From Anderseniella sp. (GTDB taxonomy: Bacteria > Pseudomonadota > Alphaproteobacteria > Rhizobiales > Aestuariivirgaceae), in NCBI GenBank assembly GCA_013041995.1, contig JABDRA010000577.1, positions 1-16,850 of the forward strand: 16,850 nt of DNA. Direction: 5' to 3'. A program made the translations under genes and the position numbers. The notes below the pieces were generated by a model, which worked only from the letters and a program-made list of their open reading frames with translations, had not been told where the DNA came from and searched no databases. Each line of letters starts with the position of its first letter. Position 1 is the first letter of the stretch. This document shows, piece by piece, positions 1 to 7,310 of the stretch.

Positions 1-1
1 G

Positions 2-1153
2 GCCAATGGTGTTGCGCGGGTACATGCTGTCCTTGCTGGCCGCAGTGATACCAACCAGGACGATGCGGAGGCTGCATTGCGGCTGGTGCTGGTGCCGCGC
101 GCGCGGACGTTTCCGCAGTCTGGTGAAGATGCAGAAGATGATACTCAGCCTTCGCCAGAGTCCAACAGCGAAGACAATCAAAAACCAGATACAGATGAAC
201 CGGGTGATGATCAGCAAGTGCCGGATGCACAGGAACTTGCGGACATGCTGGTCGAGGCAGCGAAAGCAATGCTGCCGGCAGGTTTGCTGCTCAATTCGGA
301 TCTGAAGAAGGCTGCGGCGTCGCGCTCGACACTAGCCGGAAAAGCGGGAGCGTTGCGGCGAAGCTCTACCCGCGGTCGCCCGGCGGGCACGAAACGCGGT
401 GACCTCAATCCCGGTGTGAAGCTCAATGTAATTGAGACGCTGCGCGCAGCAGCCCCGTGGCAAACCCTGCGCCGTCGCGAGGCACTGAAGTCTTCGTCTG
501 AAACAGGTACGGCACGCCGCATCGAAGTCCGCAAACAGGATATTCGTATCAACCGGTACCAGCAGCATAGTGAGACCACCACTATCTTTACCGTGGATGC
601 CTCAGGCTCGTCTGCTCTCAATCGGCTGGCAGAAGCCAAAGGCGCGGTTGAGTTATTGCTGGCAGACAGTTATGTGCGGCGTGACCAGGTGGCTCTTGTC
701 ATGTTTCGCGGCAAGGATGCCGAAGTGCTGCTGCCCCCGACACGGTCGCTGGTTCGGGCCAAGCGCGCGCTGACAGGCATGGCAGGTGGTGGCGGCACGC
801 CGCTTTGCAACGGCCTTGAAACTGCTCTGTTGCTGGCGCTGGCCGAGCGTCGCCGGGGCGCGACACCGGTCATCGTGGCGCTGACAGACGGTCAGGCCAA
901 CGTGGCGCGTGATGGAACGCCGGGCAGAGTCCAGGCGCGGCTTGATGCACTAGACGCCGGGCGCGCCATCGGTTCGTCCGGTATTACCAGCTTGCTGCTG
1001 GATATCTCGCCTCGGCCCAATCCGGCCGCAGCGGATCTCGCTGCTGCAATGGGTGCCCGGCTTGTGCCATTGCCTTATGCAAATTCATCAGCCGTTTCCA
1101 GCATTGTGATGGAGGAGACCCGGGCAAAATCAAATGGAGTTTATACGGTGTGA
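2..1153 (+). CDS. bchD: Magnesium chelatase subunit D, C-terminal part (5' end outside window)
   Basis: This is the ATPase-associated subunit of the BchH/BchI/BchD complex that inserts Mg2+ into protoporphyrin IX, the first committed step of bacteriochlorophyll synthesis, in the cytosol. The frame is open from base 2, so 383 residues are visible. They start in the end of the AAA+-like domain (AALRLVLVPRA). An acidic, proline-rich linker follows (about bases 115-240), which is typical of BchD. The C-terminal part is a von Willebrand A domain with the MIDAS motif DASGSS at 596-613, then GGGGTPL and an ALTDGQAN stretch. The MIDAS binds Mg and docks to integrin-I-like motifs of BchI/BchH in studied systems. 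The stop TGA is followed directly by bchO, so the two are surely co-transcribed. bchI would be expected upstream of the window. Identity is secure; the N-terminus cannot be judged. Confidence 0.95.
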   Translation, partial: ANGVARVHAVLAGRSDTNQDDAEAALRLVLVPRARTFPQSGEDAEDDTQPSPESNSEDNQKPDTDEPGDDQQVPDAQELADMLVEAAKAMLPAGLLLNSDLKKAAASRSTLAGKAGALRRSSTRGRPAGTKRGDLNPGVKLNVIETLRAAAPWQTLRRREALKSSSETGTARRIEVRKQDIRINRYQQHSETTTIFTVDASGSSALNRLAEAKGAVELLLADSYVRRDQVALVMFRGKDAEVLLPPTRSLVRAKRALTGMAGGGGTPLCNGLETALLLALAERRRGATPVIVALTDGQANVARDGTPGRVQARLDALDAGRAIGSSGITSLLLDISPRPNPAAADLAAAMGARLVPLPYANSSAVSSIVMEETRAKSNGVYTV

Positions 1154-1156
1154 GTG

Positions 1157-2047
1157 ATGTTCTTTAGCCAGACACCGCTGGACTGGCAAACTGACCGGGC
1201 AACCTGGCCGCATCATGAATGCAGCCGTTTCGTGTCGGCAGGCAGGGTCCGGTTCCATGTTCAGACCATGGGTACGGGACCGGTTCTTCTGTTGCTGCAT
1301 GGTACCGGTGCTTCAGGACACTCGTGGCGTGATTTGATGCCGAGGCTGGCTGAGGACTTTCATCTCGTGGTGCCGGACCTGCCTGGCCACGGGTTCACAT
1401 CAATGCCTGGAGCCGGCAGGATTTCGTTACCTGCCTATGCGGAACTGCTGGGATTACTGATGCAGGAACTGGATGTAGATGTTGATCTGGTGGTTGGGCA
1501 TTCGGCCGGGGCGGCCATCGCGGCGCGGATGGTTCTGGACGAATGGATCAGGCCTGAGGGAGTTGTCAGTTTCAATGGCGCTTTCAGGCCGATGGGAGGG
1601 CAGACCGCGCAATTGTTTTCACCACTGGCAAAGCTGTTGAGCCTGAACCCGCTGGTGCCTCGGTTTTTTGCCGGTCGGGCAAGTGATCCCGCCATGGTGA
1701 AGCGGCTGATTGTCGGCACGGGTTCAAGTCTGGATGCTGACGGCATTGCGCTTTATCAGCGGCTGATGCGCTCAGGCGCTCACGTGGATGCAACCCTGCA
1801 GATGATGGCCAACTGGGACCTGACGACTTTTGCAGATGACATGAGTGGGCTCATGCGACCTTTGCTGCTGGTCATTGCAGACGGCGACAAGGCTATACCG
1901 GCACACGAAGCACACCTGATCGCAGGCCAGGTGACCGGTGCCGAGGTTCACGAAATGCGCGGTGTGGGCCATGTCGCCCACGAGGAAGATCCGCAAGGTG
2001 CCGCAGAGCTTATCAAGAGCACCTGGCAGAAATGGCAAACGTCGTGA
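1157..2047 (+). CDS. bchO: BchO, alpha/beta-hydrolase of the Mg-chelatase operon
   Basis: A 296-residue alpha/beta-hydrolase. The oxyanion-loop HGTG is near residue 48, the nucleophile elbow GHSAG near 114-118 (Ser about 116), and a C-terminal GVGHVAHEE carries the catalytic His. Family members sit next to bchI/bchD in purple bacteria as BchO. The gene is needed or helpful for Mg-protoporphyrin formation, but its substrate is not established. The start is ambiguous: GTG at 1154 abuts the bchD stop and ATG at 1157 is the next codon. I chose ATG because neither has a well-spaced Shine-Dalgarno (GGAG at 1136-1139 is distant). Translation is probably coupled to bchD. 43 bp separate its stop from crtI. 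Confidence 0.9.
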   Translation: MFFSQTPLDWQTDRATWPHHECSRFVSAGRVRFHVQTMGTGPVLLLLHGTGASGHSWRDLMPRLAEDFHLVVPDLPGHGFTSMPGAGRISLPAYAELLGLLMQELDVDVDLVVGHSAGAAIAARMVLDEWIRPEGVVSFNGAFRPMGGQTAQLFSPLAKLLSLNPLVPRFFAGRASDPAMVKRLIVGTGSSLDADGIALYQRLMRSGAHVDATLQMMANWDLTTFADDMSGLMRPLLLVIADGDKAIPAHEAHLIAGQVTGAEVHEMRGVGHVAHEEDPQGAAELIKSTWQKWQTS

Positions 2048-2081
2048 AGCTGCTTGCTGAGGAATGCACGACAGTATTTAA

Positions 2082-2099
2082 TGTCAACCAATGCTGACA
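2082..2099. promoter_or_regulatory. Putative PpsR/CrtJ operator overlapping the crtI start codon
   Basis: TGTCAACCAATGCTGACA fits TGT-N12-ACA, with inverted half sites TGTCA/TGACA. This is the known recognition palindrome of PpsR/CrtJ, the redox- and light-responsive repressor of photosynthesis genes. The crtI ATG (2091-2093) lies inside the N12 spacer, so a bound repressor would cover the start codon. Just upstream, TTGCTG (2054-2059) and TTTAAT (2077-2082) are 17 bp apart and could be a promoter, which would put the transcript start at or very near the ATG. The motif is seen; binding is inferred. Confidence 0.6.
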
Positions 2100-3641
2100 A
2101 AAACTGACACCCCGGCCGATACTGATGCCGCACAGGACAACCGTGCCCATGCTGTCGTGATCGGCAGCGGTGTCGGCGGACTGGCCGCTGCTGCCCGGAT
2201 TGCCGCAAAGGGCTATCGGGTTACAGTGCTGGAGAAGCTCGACGGGCCGGGGGGGCGGGCCTATGTGTACAAGCGCGACGGTTTCACCTTTGACGCCGGC
2301 CCCACCATCATTACGGCACCTTACGTGTTTGAAGACCTGTGGACGGCGTGCGGCTACACGATGGCTGACGATGTCACGATCAAGCCATGCGATCCGTTCT
2401 ACAAGATCCGGTTCGATGACGGCTCGGTGTTGAACTATTCCGCTGACCCATCCGCCATGAAAGCCGAGGTTGCGCGCTTTGAACCAAAAGACGTTGCCGG
2501 ATATGAGCGTTTCATGCAAGCCAGCGGCCGCATCTTCAAGGTCGCGTTTCAGGACCTGGCCGACAAACCGTTCCATTCTTTCGCCTTCACCATGCGCACC
2601 ATGTTCGACCTGTTGCGTCTTGGTGGATACCGGTCCGTCCATTCCAAGGTTTGCGATTACTTCAAGGACGAGCGGTTGCGCATTGCCTTCAGTTTCCATC
2701 CACTGCTGATCGGCGGAAATCCGTTCACCACCACGTCGTACTATTGCCTGATCGCGCATCTGGAGAGCCGTTATGGCGTGCACTATGCCGAAGGCGGCAC
2801 CGGGGCATTGGTGCGCGGCATTGCCGGCCTGGTGGAAAGAAATGGCGGTACCATTCGCTATAATGCCGAGGTCACGCGAATTCTTGTGAACCACGGCCGC
2901 GCAACCGGCGTGGAACTGGCCGGCGGCGAAAAACTGGCCGCGGACATCGTGGTGTCCAACGCCGATCCTGCCTTCACCTACGGCACGTTGCTGGCGCACC
3001 ACGACCGCAAGCGCTGGAGCGACCGGAAGCTGGCGCGCGCAAGTTATTCCATGAGCCTGTTCGTCTGGTATTTCGGCACCGATCGCAAGTTTGACGATGT
3101 CTATCACCACACAATGGTGCTGGGGCCGCGTTACAAAGGGTTGCTCAGGGACATTTTCAAGCGCCACAAGCTGACGGATGATTTCAGCCTGTACCTGCAC
3201 CGGCCGACAGCAAGCGATGCGTCACTTGCGCCGGAAGGTTGCGATGCATTCTATGTGCTCGCACCGGTGCCGCATCTCGACAGTGGAATCGATTGGCGAA
3301 CCCACGCAGAACCCTACCGCGCCGCTGTTCAGAAGCGGCTAGAAGAGACGCTGATGCCGGGGCTCGGGGAAGCGATCGTTACGTCGCACATGCTTACCCC
3401 GCAGGATTTTCAGGACAGGCTGCTATCCTACAAGGGGGCGGCTTTTGCCATGGAACCAAACCTGTTTCAAAGCGCCTGGTTCCGCCCGCACAACAAGAGT
3501 GAAGAGGTAGACGGCCTGTACCTTGCCGGTGCGGGCACCCACCCCGGGGCGGGGCTTCCAGGCGTCGTATCGTCGGCCAGCATTGTCGCTGACCTTGTGC
3601 CTGACCCGGCGATTGTCTCGTCTCAATCGGCGAAATCTTGA
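2091..3641 (+). CDS. crtI: Phytoene desaturase
   Basis: A FAD-dependent, membrane-associated desaturase that converts phytoene to neurosporene or lycopene; the number of steps cannot be told from sequence. At 516 residues it has the usual family length. The N-terminal dinucleotide-binding motif GSGVGG is at residues 25-30, with the acidic ribose-binding Glu about 49 (VLEK), then GPGGRAY and FDAGPTIITAP. The middle has AEGGTGALVRGIAGLVERNGG-like sequence, and the C-terminal FAD/carotenoid signature GLYLAGAGTHPGAGLPGVV lies near 475-493. ATG 2091 is the only in-frame ATG before the FAD motif, and no Shine-Dalgarno is visible close to it. The 3' end overlaps crtD on the other strand by 19 bp. 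crtB is not its downstream partner here, unlike crtI-crtB in Rhodobacter. Confidence 0.95.
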   Translation: MLTKTDTPADTDAAQDNRAHAVVIGSGVGGLAAAARIAAKGYRVTVLEKLDGPGGRAYVYKRDGFTFDAGPTIITAPYVFEDLWTACGYTMADDVTIKPCDPFYKIRFDDGSVLNYSADPSAMKAEVARFEPKDVAGYERFMQASGRIFKVAFQDLADKPFHSFAFTMRTMFDLLRLGGYRSVHSKVCDYFKDERLRIAFSFHPLLIGGNPFTTTSYYCLIAHLESRYGVHYAEGGTGALVRGIAGLVERNGGTIRYNAEVTRILVNHGRATGVELAGGEKLAADIVVSNADPAFTYGTLLAHHDRKRWSDRKLARASYSMSLFVWYFGTDRKFDDVYHHTMVLGPRYKGLLRDIFKRHKLTDDFSLYLHRPTASDASLAPEGCDAFYVLAPVPHLDSGIDWRTHAEPYRAAVQKRLEETLMPGLGEAIVTSHMLTPQDFQDRLLSYKGAAFAMEPNLFQSAWFRPHNKSEEVDGLYLAGAGTHPGAGLPGVVSSASIVADLVPDPAIVSSQSAKS

Positions 3642-5107
3642 AGTAGCCTGCTGGCTGCCAGCCTGCCGGACATGGCGGCCATCGGCACGCCGGGACCCGG
3701 GTGGACAGACCCGCCGGCAAGGTAGAGGCCGGGCACTTTGGAAGCAGCGCCGGGGCGTTCAAAACTCGCCATCATGCCATGGCTGGCCCGGCCATAGAGA
3801 GCCCCGCCGCTTGCCGGGAACAGCTCGTTGAAACCGGCAGGGTTTGTGGTTACGCCATTGTCAGTATCGGTAATGTGCAGACCACAGTCCTTCAGCAAGC
3901 CATAGGTGCGGTCCTTGAGGTCAGCCATTTGTTGTGCACTGAAATGGGTCGTGTCGCCATCAGCCGGAGCGTTGACCAGCAGCAGCAGGCGTTCGCGACC
4001 CACCGGTCTGGCTTTGCCGTCGCGATCCTGCGCACAGATATAGACTGTTGGTGCCTCAGTTACGGTTCTGCGCGCGAAGACGGCGTCGAATTCCCGCGCA
4101 TAGTCCTCGGCGAAAAAGACGTTGTGATAATCCAGGTCAAAGCCGCTGGTTGTTGCCTGCACGCACCATGTAACGGCTGACAGCGAGCGGTCGCCGGGTG
4201 AGGTGACCGGGCCTGCATGGATTACATCCTTGCCCAGCAGCCCGGTGCCGAGCGCCGACACGTCACCGTTGAAGATCACCGCATCGCCGGCAAGGTACTC
4301 GCCATCTGCCAGTATGACGCCGGATGCCTTGCCATCGGTACAGGTGATTTCGCGAACATGCGAATTGAATCGGAGACTTGCTCCGTTGGTCTCCGCCACC
4401 GTCTGTATCGCCGTGGCCACTGCGTACATGCCGCCGTCGACCATCCAGACACCATCCTGTTCAACGTGCGCCACCAGCATCAGGGTCGCCGGTGCCAGCC
4501 AGGGGGATGAGCCGACATAGGTCGCATAGCGGCCAAATAGTTGCCGAAGCTGCGGGTCTTCAAAGTGTTTTCCCAGTTCCTGCCACATTGTGGAAAACGG
4601 TGCTGTTCGCCACATGGCAGCGAGATTTCCAAATCCCACCCGGTTTACCAGTCCGACAGGTGAGGGGCGCTGGGCTGCAATGAACGAATGCTTCAGTGTG
4701 TTGAAAATGTCTTCGCTACGCGCGCAGAAATCCAGATAGCCTTGCGCGTCTTGCGGCCCGGCAAACGCGCGAATGGCATCTGCGGACCGGTCCAGATCGG
4801 CGTAAAGATCCAGTTCGCCTCCCTGCCGCCAGGCATGACGTGCCAGCACGTCCGCCTTTGTCAGCTTCAGGTGATGGCCCAGCACCTCACCGGCATCGGC
4901 AAACAATTGTTCGAAAATCCACCGCATTGTGAAAACGGTAGGCCCGGCATCAATGCTGGCAGTGCCTGCCTGCACCTGACGCATCTTGCCGCCGGGCGTT
5001 GCGGCACGTTCGACAACGGTGACATCGTAGCCGGACCGCGCAAGGTCCAGTGCGGCACTCAAGCCGCCGACACCGGCGCCGATGACAATGATCTTCTTCG
5101 CGGTCAT
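3623..5107 (-). CDS. crtD: Hydroxyneurosporene/methoxyneurosporene 3,4-desaturase
   Basis: A CrtI-family desaturase that introduces the 3,4 double bond into 1-hydroxy- or 1-methoxy-carotenoids, acting after CrtC (and before or after CrtF) towards spheroidene or spirilloxanthin. It has 494 residues. GAGVGG is at about 10-15, VVER near 31-34, PGGKMR, then IDAGPTVFT. The C-terminal signature GLYLAGGSVHPGPGVPMAAMSG is near 460-481. The SVHPGPGVPM form, the D-G-P-T-V-F-T start and the position beside crt genes distinguish it from CrtI. It starts at an ATG overlapping the stop of the upstream membrane-protein gene (TAATG on the minus strand), so it is probably translationally coupled. Its end overlaps crtI by 19 bp. 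It is separated from crtC, its usual neighbour. Confidence 0.92.
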   Translation of the reverse strand: MTAKKIIVIGAGVGGLSAALDLARSGYDVTVVERAATPGGKMRQVQAGTASIDAGPTVFTMRWIFEQLFADAGEVLGHHLKLTKADVLARHAWRQGGELDLYADLDRSADAIRAFAGPQDAQGYLDFCARSEDIFNTLKHSFIAAQRPSPVGLVNRVGFGNLAAMWRTAPFSTMWQELGKHFEDPQLRQLFGRYATYVGSSPWLAPATLMLVAHVEQDGVWMVDGGMYAVATAIQTVAETNGASLRFNSHVREITCTDGKASGVILADGEYLAGDAVIFNGDVSALGTGLLGKDVIHAGPVTSPGDRSLSAVTWCVQATTSGFDLDYHNVFFAEDYAREFDAVFARRTVTEAPTVYICAQDRDGKARPVGRERLLLLVNAPADGDTTHFSAQQMADLKDRTYGLLKDCGLHITDTDNGVTTNPAGFNELFPASGGALYGRASHGMMASFERPGAASKVPGLYLAGGSVHPGPGVPMAAMSGRLAASRLLQDFAD

Positions 5108-5877
5108 TATTCAGCAGCAACCCGGGTGCCGGAGCGCGCCCGGGGCGGCGTTTTCCGTGACACAGAGCGCTGGTGGTACAGGATCAGCGAAATGCCGGTG
5201 ACAAGCGGTATTGCCCACAGCACCGGTGTCAGTGCCAGTTCAGGCATCAGCCGGACAGCGCCAAATGCAAAAAACGCAGTATAGACAGAAATACCGGCCC
5301 CGACATGAGCCTTGATGTGTTCCTTAAGCCAGTAAACCGGGCCGGGGCGGGGATGAAAAATGAACCACAGATTGGTGGCAACAGTTGCAAATCCCACCGC
5401 CGACATGCCCATCACCAAAGGCTGGCCCAGCTTCATACCCTGCCAGATGCAATTGGCGGCTGCCGCGCTCAACAGGACCTGCAGGAAGAGGTTGAGCCGG
5501 CCCCGGTTGAGTTGGTGGTGCAGGCGCTTGTTGGTTACGCACATCCAGCCATACCAGGCCAGGTTCACAGTCAGGATGGCGAGGTAGAGCATCATCCAGC
5601 CAAACACCACGCGAACGTTCTCGGGATCCGAGAACACCTCATGTTCTACCAGGTGCGGATGAGTTTCCATGGGATACAGCAGCGTCATCGTCGCCATGCC
5701 CATCGCGACCGTGCCTGTAACAACCATCATGGCGGTAAAGATGCGGCCCCAGTATTTGTGGCGTTCATTGCCCTTTCCCGCCAGCACCGGCACCCAGAAC
5801 GTTACCAGTCCGGTTGCGCCGGTGGCGATATGCACGGCCACAAATGTGTGGAATATGTCGAGGCTCGACACGCTCAT
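5107..5877 (-). CDS. Seven-helix membrane protein, DUF2306-like, in operon with crtD
   Basis: This is a 256-residue hydrophobic protein of unknown function. Predicted membrane helices are near residues 10-32, 44-66, 90-111, 131-147, 153-175, 190-209 and 215-234. The N-terminal pattern, a His in the first helix (H16), then GKGNERHKYWGR after it (H40), resembles the DUF2306 family; that assignment is from memory of the pattern. The C-terminus is basic and probably cytosolic. AGGTGA lies 5-10 bp before the ATG. Its stop TAA shares a base with the crtD ATG, so both proteins are made from one transcript, which ties it to carotenoid desaturation or to membrane assembly of the pathway. It has no catalytic motif I can name. 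Paired histidines in helices could bind haem or metal, but that is speculative. Confidence 0.75.
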   Translation of the reverse strand: MSVSSLDIFHTFVAVHIATGATGLVTFWVPVLAGKGNERHKYWGRIFTAMMVVTGTVAMGMATMTLLYPMETHPHLVEHEVFSDPENVRVVFGWMMLYLAILTVNLAWYGWMCVTNKRLHHQLNRGRLNLFLQVLLSAAAANCIWQGMKLGQPLVMGMSAVGFATVATNLWFIFHPRPGPVYWLKEHIKAHVGAGISVYTAFFAFGAVRLMPELALTPVLWAIPLVTGISLILYHQRSVSRKTPPRARSGTRVAAE

Positions 5878-5927
5878 GCTTTCACCTGATACTTCGGGTG
5901 TAAATCAACATCCCGCCTGATTGTCCG
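5878..5927. promoter_or_regulatory. Divergent promoter region of the crtD operon and the P450 gene
   Basis: Only 50 bp separate two divergent starts, so both promoters must overlap here or lie within the opposite gene. No TGT-N12-ACA palindrome is present. A shorter TGT-N6-ACA (TGTAAATCAACA, 5899-5910) exists, but its spacing does not fit PpsR. No convincing -35/-10 pair was seen on either strand. Confidence 0.35.
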
Positions 5928-7310
5928 ATGCCTGAAATTGACGTCTACATCCCGCCAAAACCCTACTCGCTGTGGTCCGTCGCCGCATTGGCGCGCACGG
6001 TGTGGCGCGGTGATGGTGACCTTTTGAGCCTGCTGCCGGCGGCTGCGTACAAGATGAAGGTTGGTCATCTCGGCATGTCGCGGCGCTCGACCATGCTGTT
6101 CAATGATCCGGCCCTGATCCGCGAAGTCCTGATGGACGAGGGGGAGATTTTTCCCAAGAGCGATCTTATGGTCGGCGCGCTCGAGCCATTGATCGGCCAG
6201 TCGATATTTGTGACTGACGGCGAGAAATGGCGGCGCCAGCGCGCCATGATCGATCCTGCCTTTTCGATGATGCGCATCAACCTGGCATTTTCGTCCATGC
6301 AGGCTGCCGTTGACGACTATGAGGCGCGGCTTGACGGTCTGGCCGCATCCGGCAAAACCTTTTCGCTCGACCTTGCGATGAGCCACCTGACGGCAGATAT
6401 CATTTGCCGAACGGTGTTCTCCACCTCGCTCGAAAGTGAGGTAGCGCATGATGTGTTCGAGGATTTCACGATTTTTGAGCGTTCGGTGGCACAGGTTGAA
6501 ATATGGCGACTGATCACTGAGCCTGCCTGGTCCAAGGTACATCAACCTGACGAAGTCGTCGCTGCGTGTACCCGTATCCGCCGGCATCTGGGTCAGTTGG
6601 TGGACACCCACCTGGGTGAAGGGCAAGGCAAATATAATGATATAGCCAGCGCCGTCATCGCAGCACGAGACAGTGAGACCGGCAGGCCGTTCACCCGCGA
6701 TGAACTGATCGACCAGCTTGGCGTGTTCTTTCTGGCTGGTCATGAAACCACCGCCAGCGTTCTGACGTGGGTGTTTTACATCCTGTCGCAACAACCCGAT
6801 GTCCTGCGGCGGATCCGCGAGGAAGTCGAACAGGTTACGGGCGGCAAGGAAGTGAGTTTCGAGCATACAAAACAGCTCAGCTTCACGCGATGTGTGTTTC
6901 GTGAAACGCTGCGCCTGTATCCGCCTATCACATTCATGCCGAGGGTCGCGCTGAAGCACACCCGTATTGGCGGCAAGAGGGTGAAACGGGGTGCTCTTGT
7001 CATGATTGCACCGTGGACAGTGCATCGCCATCGCGACTACTGGCGCCACCCCCATGTTTTTGATCCGGACCGCTTTCTTCCGGGCCGTGAGAAAGAGCTT
7101 GTTTCCGGGGCCTATATCCCGTTTGGCCTGGGCCCGCACACCTGCATCGGAGCTGGTTTTGCGCAGGCCGAGAGCGCGCTCATCATTGCCCGCCTGGCGC
7201 GCAGATTTGACTTCACCACCAATGATCCGGCTTCGGTGCGCCCGGCGGCCCGCCTTACGACACGCCCGGCAGAACAGGTCATTTGTCATGTGAAACGCCA
7301 TGCTGGCTGA
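5928..7310 (+). CDS. Cytochrome P450 (probable carotenoid- or pigment-cluster monooxygenase)
   Basis: A 460-residue P450 with every hallmark: C-helix WRRQR (101-105), I-helix oxygen-binding AGHETT (270-275), K-helix ExxR (RETLR, E326/R329), a PERF-like DPDRF (380-383), and the haem loop FGLGPHTCIG with F399, G402, ligand Cys406 and G408. No N-terminal membrane anchor is seen, so it is cytosolic or peripherally bound. It needs an electron donor, but no ferredoxin or reductase gene is in the window. The substrate is unknown. Its place between crtD and crtB, inside a pigment cluster, suggests hydroxylation or oxidation of a carotenoid. Bacterial carotenoid P450s such as CYP175 of Thermus are precedent, without implying orthology. 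The start at 5928 lacks a clear Shine-Dalgarno. The 3' end overlaps the ATP-grasp gene by 32 bp, tail to tail. Confidence 0.94.
   Translation: MPEIDVYIPPKPYSLWSVAALARTVWRGDGDLLSLLPAAAYKMKVGHLGMSRRSTMLFNDPALIREVLMDEGEIFPKSDLMVGALEPLIGQSIFVTDGEKWRRQRAMIDPAFSMMRINLAFSSMQAAVDDYEARLDGLAASGKTFSLDLAMSHLTADIICRTVFSTSLESEVAHDVFEDFTIFERSVAQVEIWRLITEPAWSKVHQPDEVVAACTRIRRHLGQLVDTHLGEGQGKYNDIASAVIAARDSETGRPFTRDELIDQLGVFFLAGHETTASVLTWVFYILSQQPDVLRRIREEVEQVTGGKEVSFEHTKQLSFTRCVFRETLRLYPPITFMPRVALKHTRIGGKRVKRGALVMIAPWTVHRHRDYWRHPHVFDPDRFLPGREKELVSGAYIPFGLGPHTCIGAGFAQAESALIIARLARRFDFTTNDPASVRPAARLTTRPAEQVICHVKRHAG

Noticed and set aside
1154..1156. GTG as the bchO start
   Set aside because: Possible, but ATG is the next codon and no ribosome site favours GTG; the difference is one residue.
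2013..3200. A 395-codon minus-strand open frame opposite crtI
   Set aside because: crtI is unmistakable on the plus strand; the antisense translation shows no motif and spans the bchO-crtI junction.
4688..5284. A 198-codon plus-strand frame opposite crtD and the membrane protein
   Set aside because: It crosses the coupled start/stop of two real genes and has no recognisable features.
5899..5910. TGTAAATCAACA as a PpsR site for the P450 or crtD operon
   Set aside because: The spacing is N6, not N12, and the arms are only three to four bases, so chance is likely.
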